Of a DNA stretch of 64,000 nucleotides, positions 20,245 to 32,699 are shown piece after piece. Each line of letters begins with the position of its first letter. Position 1 is the stretch's first letter. A program made the position numbers and the translations under genes. Source of the DNA: Polytrichum commune (lineage: Eukaryota; Streptophyta; Polytrichopsida; Polytrichales; Polytrichaceae); contig OX485805.1 of NCBI GenBank assembly GCA_950295325.1, forward strand, positions 13,550,501 to 13,614,500, written 5' to 3'. Under the pieces are notes generated by a model. That model saw only the letters and a program-made list of their open reading frames with translations, searched no databases and was not told the DNA's origin.

Positions 20245-21796
20245 ATGGCGCAGCAACCGCCAACCTCACAGCCGAGTCGATACTTAGTTCCTTGGACTAT
20301 TTTTATCATCGCTTTCTGCCTTCTCCACCTGGCAGGTAATTTATGGCGCCTTTTTCCTAACTTACTACTAACAAACACATAGCCAGGTTATCGTTGTCAA
20401 AGGAGTTCCTTAGAAACAAAAAAAATAGCCTAACAGTACCACAGTTCTTATCCTCTTTTCTTTCTGCATCAAGCAATGGTCTTCACGGGGGCGGGGGTTT
20501 GATTGTTGATGACCGGGATTAAATCACATACATGCACTTATTTGTTATTATGCTACGATTGTTATCTCGATAAGCCAGGAAGGGGCCAGAAACTTTGTAA
20601 TCATCATTTGTAAAGTGATTCTTGCATATTCAACAGACAGTTAATTTATCGTTGTTAAAAGAGTTCTTTAGAAACAAATAATGGCCAATAGTACTACAGT
20701 TCTTACCCTCTTTTCTTTCAGGAGAAAGCAAATGGTCTTTCACGAGGTGGGCCCTTGTCTGTTGATGACCAGGATTGAATCGCAATCATGCACTTATTGA
20801 TAGTCTGCTACGATTGTTATCTCGATAAGCTAGGAAGAGGCCAGAACCTTTGTAATCATCATTATGCGAAGTAATTCTTGCATATTCCTAATTTGCGGCA
20901 TGCTCTATTTCAGCCAAGGAGGCACGAAAGCAACTAGGAGATGAAGTTGCATCAAAAACCGGCAAGGACGAATTTGGCGACTGCCTCGACTTCGGATTTG
21001 GTTCAGTAGTATGTGCAGTAAAGCAAGGCTCGAAGCTGTACACTAACAACATTCGCGCAACTATTGTTGAACGATCAAAACAGAAAGCATATCAGATGGC
21101 TCTACAGTCTGCAGTGTCAGAAGGGCTGCCAATGTCAGAAGCCTCGTTAAAAGCTGGAAACATAGCAGATCTTGCTGCTAAGGCAAAGTCCAAGCAGGCG
21201 AGAAGAATATCAGGACCCTTGTTTGCCGCTATCTGGGACTCGCTTGAGGTCTTGTACTACGGAGGGACACTTGCCGAGGTTTCAATGCGAGCCTCTGGAA
21301 CACTGTATGGGACCTGGAAGGGTGGTGTAGTGGTAAACATATCAATTTCACCAATTTCTTTCTTGTCTCTCTTGTCATTTTTTGTCTGTGTATAAGTTAG
21401 TATTTCACAGTTACGTCCGAATATAGGATTGATTTTAAACTAAAAATACGGTGTTACAACTCCTCACGTCGGGTTTTTCTGTTGCTTTCCTACTGATGAG
21501 ATTTATAACTTGTGATCTGACAGGGTGATAATAGACTTGGACGCATCGGCTATCTAATCGGTACACAAGTGGGAAGCTGGGCAGGAAGTAAGATTGGACT
21601 AATGTGTTATGATATTGCCAAAGCCGTTCAGTTGGTCAGCACAGAAGTTCAAGAATTTTTCACCGGCACTGTCGAGGATGGCGAGAATAATGGCGAGAAT
21701 ACTGGAGAATATACTGGCGAGAATGGCGAGAATGGCGAACCTGTTGAATTCTTTCCAGCCGATTCAGCTGACTCAGATGATTCAAATGAATTCTAA
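20245..21796 (+). CDS. Uncharacterised membrane-anchored protein (three coding exons)
   Basis: Exons 20245-20335, 20914-21332 and 21524-21796 join in frame (GT-AG introns) to 260 residues. I chose the ATG at 20245 because only that frame continues into exon 2; an acceptor CAG at 20214-20216 suggests a spliced 5' UTR. Residues about 18-33 are a hydrophobic segment (TIFIIAFCLLHLA), a signal anchor or signal peptide. The middle is helical and alanine-rich. Residues about 150-200 carry regularly spaced glycines (SGTLYGTWKGG, GRIGYLIGTQVGSWAG), glycine-zipper-like and possibly membrane-inserting. The C terminus is acidic with GEN(x)GEN repeats. I do not recognise the family and assign no function. 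Confidence 0.75.
20383..20890 (+). repeat. Tandem duplication inside intron 1
   Basis: 20383-20630 and 20640-20890 are diverged copies of one unit of about 250 bases, sharing GCTACGATTGTTATCTCGAT and TTTGTAATCATCAT. The second copy contains TTTCTTTCAG, a possible cryptic acceptor. Confidence 0.85.
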
Positions 21797-23494
21797 GGGA
21801 AGCGCAGACGAATATCCTGTCTTCGGCTAGACAAATTGCTCCCAGGCATCAGGTCAAGAGGCAAAAAAGGTCATGCAATTATCATCACAGAAAGGAAGAC
21901 TTGCAGTGGTTATTTTATGAGTCGGCGGCATCAGCTGCTGCTGAAAAAATCCACCAATTGAGGTGTACAGAGTCCGTCTGCGGTTGCTGCAAGAGCTACA
22001 TGCAGTTTTCTTTTCTTCATTGGCATACACTGCAAAGTATTGCCATTTAGGCTCCTATTCAACATTATATCAAGTATGTTTGACAATTTTAAATAGATTC
22101 AAAGGAGTAGGTTATCCATGAGAATTGGAAATGTCACATAGTGCAAATAACATGTGCAAATAACCGTTTGCAATGAGGACATGTTTCAAAGGTTGCACCC
22201 TACATTGAGTTATCAATGCGACGGCACAGTGGTATGAGGGTTTCGAGTGGAAGAACGAAGCGGACATTCAAGAACACTGCTCATTGAGAGCCCACAAGGT
22301 CTTCTGACCATGTCAAGTGTATTTCGTAGTCATCCATAGATTTTATGATGGTTCACGTCAAAGAGAGGCAACCCTGCAAAGTTCATATCCATTACGAAGT
22401 GTCTCCCTTCATACAATGTAGAACTTTCGAACTTCTTGGCAAACTTTCAGGATTTTGAAACACTTGAATACACCTGACCAAATGCTGAGACCACACAAAT
22501 TGATGAGTGGAGTCTGGACAGGTTCATCTCGATCCATGTCAACAACCTCGGTGGTTGAGGTTAAGAGTTTGACGGGTATTCAGCAATGTAGGTCTATTAA
22601 AAGCACCATTCCCACATTTTGACTACATAATGCTTTGTGAAATTCAGTACTACTAATACTGCTTGTCAGTTCCGTACACGCTGCATCTTCAACTGAAGTT
22701 CCTTGTTAATTAAAGACACCCAAGAAACTATGTACAGAGGGCTGGTTGACATCCTTTGGAACAACTACAGTTTAGGCACACCATATCCTTGCATTGAATA
22801 TCAAGACTGCTGTCTATCAAGTCTGTTCCAGACAGTTAAGTTGCTCAAGACCAATACCAACCCCCCATACTTACGTTTTATTTTTGTGGTTAACTACAAA
22901 CCACAACCACCTCTGCAGTGTAAACAAACCTTCAGTCATCTTTTGCAAGGGTGCTAAGTATTTTTATTCACATACCAATCACTGTCCACACTGGATTTTG
23001 TACAAGACTACCTTCTTGACAAAACTACTCGAGAAAACCCAATAATTCACACCCAAAAGTGCGTGCTTAGAAATCCAGCTCTCTTTCAATCACTAAGAGT
23101 GACGGACTGCTTCTTGTTCATGCTTCATGAGTGCAGCTTCAAATACTCTATTATGAACTAATTGAACCAAACGAAAAGTCGAGTCTCCTTTACAACATAG
23201 AGATCTTCAAATCAATACTCTGGCACGAGCCCATGTTTCCGTACATGTAAGCTTGGAGCTCCTGAATGGTATGATGTAGACCTGCTCAAACTTGCCCCAC
23301 AAACAGTGATATGATGCAGGAAGCCTTTGCATAATTGCTAGTAGAAGATAAACTGATGATGATGCAAATAAAACAGGGTGATGGAGTCCTGAATTTAGCT
23401 CCCTCAATCTCAGAGGTGGCTCCAAAATAACTGGCAGTGAAGCATCCTGGACTTATGCTGGAGCTTCATTAAAAGTTCACTCCTGTCTGTCTGT
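21797..23494. other. 3' flanks of two converging genes
   Basis: No credible ORF. Contains the expected 3' UTRs of the plus-strand gene and, on the right, of the minus-strand SdpI-like gene. Confidence 0.5.
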
Positions 23495-24157
23495 CTACCT
23501 GACAATATACTGGTATTGATCGTCCTCTCGGATGATGAAAGAAAATACAGAGGAGGCAACCAAGAGCACCAGGAGGAGTGTGCCTGTAAAGAGGAGCTGC
23601 CAGAACCCACCTGGGATGAACCAGACCGCAACAACACCCACCAGACCTGCCACCATGAACATCTTGGAAGCAAGGGAATGGACCTCTTCCCACACATGGG
23701 CACTCTGCAGAGTCCATGGGTCACGAATCCCAACCACATGGTTCTGCTCAACATAATTGAAAGCTGCACCAAGCAATGCCAAAAAAATGCTGAAGAGGAA
23801 CACAAGGGGAGTGGTTCCCAGAGTATGCCCTGTAACAGCAGCCCAGATGACAATGATTTGGAGAGCAGGGGAGAACAAGCTTGGGGTGATGACCACAGCA
23901 CTTATTGCAGCTTCGGATGAGGATTCGAGATGTTCACAAAGAGGGTCACACCTTACAACAAGAGCTAACATCAGGGTAAGCACAATTCCCAAGATGGGGA
24001 TTAATACCATGCCAACCTCTCGTGGCATCTCGGGGCTTCCCCAGAATTGCATGTGTTCAGGCAGCCATACCCACGAGCCTAACCCTGCGGCCAAGCTTGC
24101 GAGACTTGCAGCCCCTCCCACTTTAAGGGCATTGGTTGAGAATCTCGACATTGTCAA
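23495..24157 (-). CDS. SdpI/DUF1648-family polytopic membrane protein, bacterial-type
   Basis: 220 residues, uninterrupted from ATG 24157 to TAG 23497-23495. Residues 31-58 fit the DUF1648 pattern (WLPEHMQFWGSPE before a helix). Residues 137-160 carry the SdpI signature: EQNHVVGIRDPWTL and VW..VH. About six transmembrane helices are seen (near 8-31, 50-68, 87-108, 115-133, 164-182, 187-210). Bacillus SdpI is an immunity protein against the SdpC cannibalism toxin and a sensor for the SdpR repressor; many bacterial relatives have unknown roles. A plant-nuclear copy between intron-bearing plant genes suggests horizontal transfer. An acceptor-like TTTTTTCCTCCAG on the minus strand near 24331 hints at a spliced 5' UTR, that is, a domesticated transcript. 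Function here is unknown. Confidence 0.85.
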   Translation of the reverse strand: MTMSRFSTNALKVGGAASLASLAAGLGSWVWLPEHMQFWGSPEMPREVGMVLIPILGIVLTLMLALVVRCDPLCEHLESSSEAAISAVVITPSLFSPALQIIVIWAAVTGHTLGTTPLVFLFSIFLALLGAAFNYVEQNHVVGIRDPWTLQSAHVWEEVHSLASKMFMVAGLVGVVAVWFIPGGFWQLLFTGTLLLVLLVASSVFSFIIREDDQYQYIVR

Positions 24158-24394
24158 TCAAACTGTGTCCCTCCCTTTTGCACCAAAATTGCAAGAAAAA
24201 GATTTGCAGGGTGTGACTTTGAAGCTTTCCCAGGGACACAATATGAGGGTGCTCTTCAGCAGTTCAGCAGGTATCCTGCATTCAGCCTTTTTTCCTCCAA
24301 CAGACACCTGAATTGTTAGCTCTCAATATCACTGGAGGAAAAAATCCATGTAAGTATTGGTGTCAAACAACACTCGAAGACAAAGGTAAGTGGT

Positions 24395-24775
24395 AGACCA
24401 TAAAATATGAGAGATAGCTAATCAAAAGCTTTTAGAGTTACATACTCGATACAAAGCAATTGAGAGGAAGCAATCAAAAGCTAGAATGCAGCATGCAGCA
24501 GCAATAGCCAAATGGTGGCAAGCCATTCGACCAGGGATAATCCACAAAATGCATCTGCATGGAAGAAGTGAAATCCACAATATCCCCACAAACAAGTGAG
24601 TTGATAGTGATAAAAGATCACTGTAAGTAACGATGTTCAGAGAACACTGAAAGCCAAGGGTAACAGGTAAAACCATAAATATGAGACATAGCTAATCAAT
24701 AGCTGGAATGAAATAGTGAACATATCACACATGTGGCAGTAGCCAAATGGTGGCAAGTCAATTGACTAAGGGCCA
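24395..24775. repeat. Local duplication upstream of the SdpI-like gene
   Basis: Segments around 24395-24560 and 24660-24775 share AGCCAAATGGTGGCAAG and ATAGCTAATCA with diverged sequence between. It lies in the presumed 5' region or 5' UTR intron of the SdpI-like gene. Confidence 0.65.
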
Positions 24776-26140
24776 TCCACAACAACAATTTGTATGCATA
24801 GATGATGACACCTTCGATGACATTCCCACTGACTTCATCAGTTTCGACACAAGGAAAGCAAGAGAGATAGGACAAAACCCTGAAGTGAGAAAAACAACAG
24901 CCCAAAGGTTTATTTTATCCGAGAGAGCAACCTATTCTCACTGGATCGAAACTTATGTCTGACTACACAAACAGGTGTGATTCGGACACTATCTGGTCCG
25001 TGAATGTTTTCCTGGTATATATAGTCTAATATGGTTCAAACTCTCCGATGGACTGACTACCTTGCGATTCCATCGGATAACTACTTTATATTCAATCACT
25101 TTATATTGAGAAATAGAAAAAATTAAATAAATAGAAGGTGCCTCTACTGTTGAGCTCTTGGCCTTAAGCAGCTCCAAAGTCGAGAAAACAAAACCCTAGT
25201 TACATCCCACACGACTTTCAGAGGATGGTAACCCAGCCCGCACTTACCACAACAGGAATCCAGCCTACAAATCAAATAACGGCTACAACTGCCACAAAAT
25301 CTTTATTAGTTCCAGACTTCACTATCTTGTAGATGCAGATTGGATTTCCCAACAGGCAACTATGGCTAAAATCAGCTGCAATAGTACCATTCTACAAATT
25401 CAATCCTACAATACTGAACCACAGTCAAGATTACAATCTCCCACATAACATCATGCCACACAAAACAGCAAGAACAGTAGTGAAGGACTCAAAGTGAGAC
25501 TCCATCGGAAACTCCTCTAGAAACGATTCCTTCGCCAAAACCCTCCGACTACTCAGTAACCCAATAAAATCTAACAGCAAACAAAACAGTTAGGGATAAG
25601 GAGCTAGATTGTTCACCTTGAAGGAGTCGATCTCGGCATCCGAATTCTCCACCCTCGAGGCTGATCCCCACAGAATGGCCAAAGACAGAAACCAAGAGCA
25701 GCAGAGATTCCACATAGAGAACGCTCACTCCATGATGACGTGGCACCACCTGTAGCTGGCATCCAGCTGGAGGTGACGTGGACCTACAGCACTGGCATGT
25801 TAACAACATTGCTCACCCGGCTAGAAGGAAACCTATGGTAACCACACCTGAAAGTGTCAGTTTAAGCATCTGAACAATAAATTGCATTCACTTTGGTTAG
25901 CTCTTGTTGGTTTGAATTGAAATAGGATTTTTGTTTTCTCCTCTAGTTGGCTGCCACAATCTCTCTTGACTGAGCGCTTGCTTGCTCTACTTTGGTTCAA
26001 GGTTCCTCACTCACTATGCTCGCTCCTGTGCTATTGTGCTCGCTCTTGTTGTTGTTGTTGGAAAAGAGCGACCGAAGGACAAATTTTGGTCTTTTTTGGT
26101 GGTGCATGGTGAGTCGGCATGTCTCTGGAATTTTTTTGAA
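24776..26140. other. Intergenic, no gene recognised
   Basis: No domain-bearing ORF. A donor-like AAGGTGAAC on the minus strand near 25619 could end a 5' UTR exon of the SdpI-like gene; this is speculative. Confidence 0.4.
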
Positions 26141-26500
26141 ATGATGTCTGCATTGAAGAATTTGATAAACCTTTGTGTGACGATGATCCAAAGTATACTG
26201 AGAGGGTTTAGTATCGATCTTAGAACTCAAATGAAAACCATTGTAATTTAGAGGCACTGAGTTGCCAATGTCTTTGGATTGTTTGGGATCGATGTCTACA
26301 TTGAAGAATTTGATAAACCTTTGTGTGACGATGATGCAAAGAATTTCAAGAGGTTCAGTATCGATCTGAGAAGTCGTTTGTGAATCATCGAAACTTAGAA
26401 GCATAGAGTTGCGAATGTCTTTGGATTGTTTCATAGTAATGTTGACATTAGAGATGTTGGTGAAACCTTTGTGTGATGATGATATAGAACACATCTTCAA
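26141..26500 (+). repeat. Three diverged tandem units with coding-like content
   Basis: Three units of about 145 bases share TTGAAGAATTTGATAAACCT and TGTGTGACGATGAT (26152, 26290) or a weaker form (26445). Translated, each resembles EEFDKPLCDDD. After the third unit an open stretch continues to about 26760 (RFSFWMDGLTRVWVGDQKVS). It may be a decayed exon of an unrecognised gene. No family assigned. Confidence 0.55.
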
Positions 26501-26769
26501 GAGGGTTTACCATGGACGTTCTCAGATATTGAGATTCTCATTTTGGATGGATGGTCTAACTCGTGTTTGGGTTGGTGATCAAAAGGTCTCGCACTTGGAG
26601 TTAGGCATCAATTGGATGAGGTCAATATTTTCGTCCCGCTCTTGGAAAATCTACCTTCAAGGTTACTCTATTGAACACGATACTTGGGATTGGTCATCAA
26701 AAGGCAACCTTCCCTACCTCATTGTATGTGCACCTCATCCCTTAATGATTATTTCCTTTTGATTGTTTT

Positions 26770-29431
26770 TAATTGTATAAATAACTGTAAAAGCTTTGGA
26801 TTGACTATCTCTCTTGATTCTTATTTTGGAGCTTACAAGTTACTTTTATATGTTAAGTATTCTTTGCATATCATCACTTACAAAGATAACCTAAGCCAAC
26901 TTGTTTAGGATGTATGTGGTACCAAGGAGTCATTCTCTACTAGGTAATGATCTTGTAAGGAGTAGAAGTAAATAGGAGTTGAAGAGGAAATTTGCTCTCG
27001 AATATTGTGTGTATTTTGTAAATATAGATGCAAAATAGGAGGCGTCCCCTAGTCAATGAAACCAATGGGTGTTGTCCTCTAGTGGCACCCTGCATATTGA
27101 GGTAAATTCTCATTCTCAAATGACATATCTGCCGGTATAGCTAGAATTATGTTGACATGAACCAAAGTTTTGTAATGCTAGACACAACACAAGTTCCCAG
27201 TCATATTCATATGTTTTATGGAACCATTTGCAAGGTGTGCAATTGAAGAGAGGAGTTGACCAATGTTGGTACTTTGTCGCTTGACATAATGCAATTTCAA
27301 CACCACAAACGGATTATGTTATGATATGATGTCTTATTCAATTGCCAACCTAATTCAAACACATGCTTTTATGTGTTGAATGATTTTGTATTATTATAAG
27401 AATCAATACAATGGCTCATTGGTTAAGGTAGCCAAAAAGTCAATGCTAACACCTACTAAACACTAATAGTTTTGTGACGTCCATATGAACAATTAAGACG
27501 ATTGCATCTATGTTCCTTGAAATCCATCCCAAATTGGCATTTGTAATTGCATAGTGTACTATATGGGTAATGTATGTACAAATTGTTCACACAAAATTTC
27601 TACTACTTGTAAATAAGATAGGGTGATTATAATTATGCAACTCTAAAATTTATATATAATGATAGGGTGCTAGAAAATACCATTTAGTAGAAATATAGCT
27701 ACGTATAGGATGGAAAATATTCAACGAAGGAAGGTAAACACCCCCCCCCCCCCAATTAAATAGGGGGTTCTCGCACATGTATACATAAATCAAGTGTAGG
27801 TGCAACCCCCCTTTTCGATAGGAGAGTAGTCTCTTTTGAACAAACACTCAAGAGAGTAAAGTGAGGGTGAGACACAAGTGCTTGGGGTTTTGGAAAATAA
27901 TTGAGACTTTGAATCAACACGATAATTGAGTTATCCTCAATACATATTGAAAGTTTGAGACATTAAGTGTTTAAGTCTATTCTTCTCATCTTTTAGATTA
28001 AAATTCTTTAAAAAATAGTACTAACAAGTGAATATCTTGATTATGAGAACTTACTTACTCTAAGTTGAGTGTTTGTAGAATTAATCAATTGAAAGATTAT
28101 AGAAGTCTTGTTTCATTTTTGAGTCACACGTGAGGTTCTTGTGGAATTGTACGATTAAGTTACAAATATATGGAGTATTATTTTCATCATTATACTTAAA
28201 CTTGTCTTGAATATGATCAATATGTGTATTAATAAGTATCATATTTATATATCAAGTGGTAACACTTGAGCTTATAGAATGAAGACAGAAGAACATGCAC
28301 CTTCTACCATTCAAGACTTCAACATTCAATTCTCACTATTACTACAATTTATCATGGAAGTGTTTTGGTGTTACGCAAGCTAACATAATTTTATAATCAA
28401 TTTAAGGATTGATTATGTGAATTGATGCGAGTACCTATGTGATTGAAGTGTTATTGTAAGGCTTATGTTATTACGGAAGTTAGAAGTTGAACCAAGAACT
28501 TGACCTTCTTCGGGTAACTTAATTGAGACCTTGTAGAGTTCATTTGTCATCATCGATTAAAGATTTTTGATTGATATGATTTATCTTTGTATGGCATGAA
28601 TGGAACTTTATGATATTGATACACCTCCAAGAGCTTGCTCCATCTTAGTTGTTTCTTACAATCAATGAGCCTTACATTGAGGGTGTATATAATTGAGATT
28701 GAAATATCTTAACTGCAAAAAAATTATATTCAAAATATTTGAAGAAAGGGAGGTTAACACTTTACTAAGGGCTTAATCACGCGCGTTAATGAAACATTGC
28801 AATTCTCTAGTGATCATAACTTAACATGATGTTTCACTGCGAGTCTTCCTAGCTTACTTATAAAGGAACGACCCACGAAGTTCATCAACATGCTTGTGTT
28901 CCATTTTATAGTTAGCATATGACATGGGCCTCCACTATCTTATCTTCATGAAAAGAAACTTAGAAAATAGGAAGAATATGGCGTCGATAATGAACAGTGT
29001 TGGTGTGAATAGTGAGAATAATTTGAGTATTATTGGTATTTTTAGTGATAGTGTTGCTATGAATAGCATTTTCAATGAATAGTATTGGGTTGAATAAAAG
29101 TTCATGTGAAAAGTGTTGAGATGAACAACGATTCCAATCATTGGGAGTATAACTACAACCAAATTTCCAAGTGTTAGCATGAATGTATGAAATATTAAAG
29201 GAATCTTCTTACTTTATTCATGGGACCCATAAAATATGATTGACATATTCAAGGGTCATGGAACCGATCCACATGGCTGAATTATGTTATGTTGGAGAAA
29301 CAAGACTTGTCTATGTCTTCTTTTCAAGTTTCAAGAAGTATCTACCACATTAGTATTAGAGTTAAGAGGACTAAGTTGGTCAATGCCTTAATATAACTAC
29401 CGGCTAGGGACCCACCCTGTGTAGTATAGTC
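26770..29431. other. AT-rich stretch, nothing recognised
   Basis: No domain-bearing ORF on either strand. Contains a poly-C run near 27740-27752. No transposon ends recognised. Confidence 0.5.
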
Positions 29432-29720
29432 CCGGGTAGTTCACTCAGTGCATTTTTAAAACAACGTGCAAGATAATATAGGGAGGATTAAATTCGTTTG
29501 ACATAAAATTTATAAAAGAATTCCAAATAATGAAGGGTCCATTACAAGTAGACAATCCCATTACAAGTAAGGTAGATAGGTTTAAAGTGTGGGCCATTCC
29601 TTTTTTTGTAAAAATAATATAGGGGCTGAAAATAAGGATCCTAGGATTTATGTTTAGTAGGGTCAGCTCTGTCGCATGCCTCACGAGGGATGGATGAAAA
29701 ATGACTCATCGTTTGCCTAA
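29432..29720 (+). mobile_element. Truncated copy of the CACGGGTAGATCACT MITE family
   Basis: Starts CCGGGTAGTTCACT and aligns with 33332-33550 and with the complement of 36975-37201, then continues with sequence like the complement of the middle of the 36706-37201 copy before breaking off. The right terminal repeat is missing. Confidence 0.7.
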
Positions 29721-30085
29721 AAATGGATAAAGTTGTAAGTCCTAACCCTAACTCTCTTCCCGACTTCTCTCAGTGGCTTCTATCCCATGGCTTCTCTCGG
29801 TGACTTCTCATTTTTCTTGCTAGCTAGGAGGCAAAGCTACGTATGTGCCTATGTCTATCCTTGCTCCTTACCCAAATATTCAGTTACCTATCCATCTTTC
29901 TTCTTTCTTTGTCTTGGCCATAAGCGTAAAATGCAGGTAACATAAATCTGCTTATGAAATTGTAAGTCGTAAAGTTGGGGCTCGGAGTGGAGTGGGGGAT
30001 GGTCCCGTCCGTAGTAGTATAAATGATGTCACATCACCCATCATTGAAAAGGTATGTTGTGGAGAAGTGGATGTTCTTGTGTTAA

Positions 30086-30473
30086 GGGCATCACCACCCA
30101 TCCTCAAAAACGGATGACCTCAACTTATATTGTGAGAGGCGACTTGCAAAAGTGCCCCACCCATCCTGCAAAATGGATGATTTGTTGGTAGGGCTGGCTT
30201 GGAAGTTGAGGTTGGCTTGCAAATTGGGGTCATTTTGCAAGTCGGAGCTCCGCCCCCAAAACAAAAAAGGAGGCCCCTAAACAACAAAGGACAAACTCCA
30301 TATTCCTCTCCGATTTCCAAGGTGCCAATGAGATTCATCTTGCTTTTGTTTCTTCCTTGTTTTATCACCTTATATACAAGTCATGGGTGGGTCACTCAGC
30401 TTGCAAACCGAGTGACTTGAACTTATTGTGAGGATGATCCACCCTGCATTTTGTAGGATGGGTGGTGATGCTC
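30086..30473. mobile_element. Harbinger/Tourist-like MITE
   Basis: Left end GGGCATCACCACCCATCC and right end GGATGGGTGGTGATGCTC are inverted repeats with one mismatch. TAA flanks both sides (30083-30085 and 30474-30476), the 3-bp duplication typical of PIF/Harbinger. 388 bp, no ORF of its own. Internal copies of the ACCCATCC motif occur. Confidence 0.8.
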
Positions 30474-30476
30474 TAA

Positions 30477-32273
30477 TTGAAGGAACAAATCTTCAGGGCG
30501 TTCTTAGGAAAGCACACTCATTGGCAAGGTGACCTTGCTGTTGGAACTAATTCAAGGCGATGCAGATTTTGAAGGCACACCTTTGCTTACACGCATCAAC
30601 AACTATCGTCTGAAAAAGTATCATATGTAACTGAGGACAATTACTTGGATATAGAGAGGGGGAGTCTCTTATTCTAAGTAATTAGTGTTACTTTAAATTG
30701 TATAATTACTTTAAGCTAAGCGTATAAGATTTTTTAGAATTATATATATATGTTTGTATATATTTTTAAATAATATTAATAAAAAACAAGAAGATATAAA
30801 TATATACATATATCAATTATATATATATTAAAGACATCTTACAAAGGAATTATGAGAAAATGAGGAACCAAACATGAAAAAATTAAGTAAGCTAATTTGA
30901 GAAGTCTTAGTGCTTGAAGTAAAAAAAGGGCAACTTGACAGCCTAGGCAATAGAGTTATGGCCAACCTAGTATAGGTAAGATGAAAAGCCATAACGCCAA
31001 CGATACATGAACAAACTATAGGTTAGATTTTCATCCGCCGTTACAGATCCTCAAGAAGGGGAACAATTAAAGGCCATAGTCTAGTTAAAGTAAAGGGAAT
31101 GCGGTAGAAGTGGCAGGTTGCAGAGTGAGTTGTGGCAGTGGAGGAGCATCTTTTACGACAACCAACAGGTGAGTTCTGATGTTGGGTTTTGCTTATTTTT
31201 GTATATTTTTGTTTGCAGCAAATGATGTTTATGCAAAGATAAGTGAATCTGATATATAAAGGCTATGGACTAAAAAAATAGATGTTGATTTGTGGAAACT
31301 AAAAAGACTATGGCCTTGTTGAGAGTTAGGATTGAATAAACAGCTTAGAAACAGGGACAAGAGGAGAAAAATGTTTGCTATAAAAGGATGTTAAGAGAAA
31401 AGAATAAGTAATTAGGGTTCTCCAAAAAATTACAGATAGTTTCAAGAAACCTATTTTAGGGCAAAGTAGAATTGATAAGGGAATCAGAGAGAAAATTTGC
31501 AAGAAGGCACCAAGTGAATTATGAGGAGAGATTTACAAGAAAAATACCCTTCCAAAATTAGGAAAAAGAGAAGAAAAGAAGAATCATTTGAGAGAAAACT
31601 GCCAAGAAAAATAAGGACATACTATAGAAGTTGCAATGAGGATTGAAAAAAAGATTGTGAGAACAGTTAGAATGGTTCAACAACTAATGGACTCCTAATC
31701 AACTTTCGGGCAGTTAGGTTAAACTTCTAGAGAAGATAGAAAATTAAGCTTGGAAACAACTCAGATAGGCTATGAAAAACCCTAAATTTAGAAAGGTATG
31801 ATATGAGAGGAAAGATAAAAGGGAATTAATAGTTGGAAATTGATGCCAAGTGAAAACAATTGGAATGTTTCTACTTTTAGTTACACAGAGTGAACCTAAG
31901 AAGAAAAACAAAATAAAAAAAAGCTAGGAAGGAAGAAACAACCGAAAAATCTTTTTGAAAAAGTGGCCAGATCCTCAAAGTGCAAATAATAATGTGGTTA
32001 CAAAAGACCCCGTGGAAATTAGTCAAATGTAGTTAGAATATGGTCCAGACTATAACCTTGAGAGAATTTCAGGCTAAGGTACCTCAAAATGAGAGAGAGT
32101 GAATTCTTCGTTAAAGTAGGGCCCACTGCAGCCAATTAGGAAATACCTCTCTATCATCTGGAACTTACTTCGTCTATGAGGAGGGAACATAGAGGTTTTT
32201 GGTAAAATCTTTGAAGTGACTATAGATTGATAGATTGGTTGGTTTTACAGGACTGATACTTTGATATCACAGA
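30477..32273. other. AT-rich stretch, nothing recognised
   Basis: Dense in stops in all frames. No transposon ends or RNA genes recognised. Confidence 0.5.
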
Positions 32274-32630
32274 CTAAGGTAGGGGTGGCTATTTCCGTCC
32301 AAATTTCAGATGTGCCTAGTTGGGATGCTGAAACTATTTGTTTTTATAAATTTTGAGCGCTCCGCAAAGTTGGTGCAAGAGCAACTATGAAAAAATCAAA
32401 AATTTCCATCATGTTTATGATTTCCTACAATTTTTTAAAGGAAACCTTGTAGAGTGACCAACACTTGCACATAGGGTACGTGGTATATCCACAGGGTGGA
32501 TTTCTAAAACCGACCGCTGGCAGCCAATGTAATGTTGGCAGCACTGTGAACGGTAAAAACACCTAAAAAGGTGCTTCCGACATAGGGGTCGACTTTAGGA
32601 CCCGCACGGAAATTGCCACCCCTACCTTAG
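32274..32630. mobile_element. MITE with CTAAGGTAGGGGTGGC termini
   Basis: Left end CTAAGGTAGGGGTGGC and right end GCCACCCCTACCTTAG are exact inverses over 16 bases and continue imperfectly. TAGGGGTGGC resembles hAT-type ends, but no 8-bp duplication is visible. 357 bp, non-coding. Confidence 0.7.
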
Positions 32631-32699
32631 AGGCTACGTTGAAATTATTTTGGTTAGGTCAATTAGACTTCTTGAGTCGTTGCTTTGCACCTGTGAACG

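Noticed and set aside
23495-24157. Bacterial contamination as the source of the SdpI-like gene
   Set aside because: Flanked on the left by intron-bearing plant genes and on the right by plant-type repeats, with a possible 5' UTR acceptor; not excluded without read data, but less likely.
27740-27752. Poly-C run, and the poly-G/T runs elsewhere, as structured elements
   Set aside because: Simple homopolymers prone to slippage and assembly error; nothing around them suggests function.
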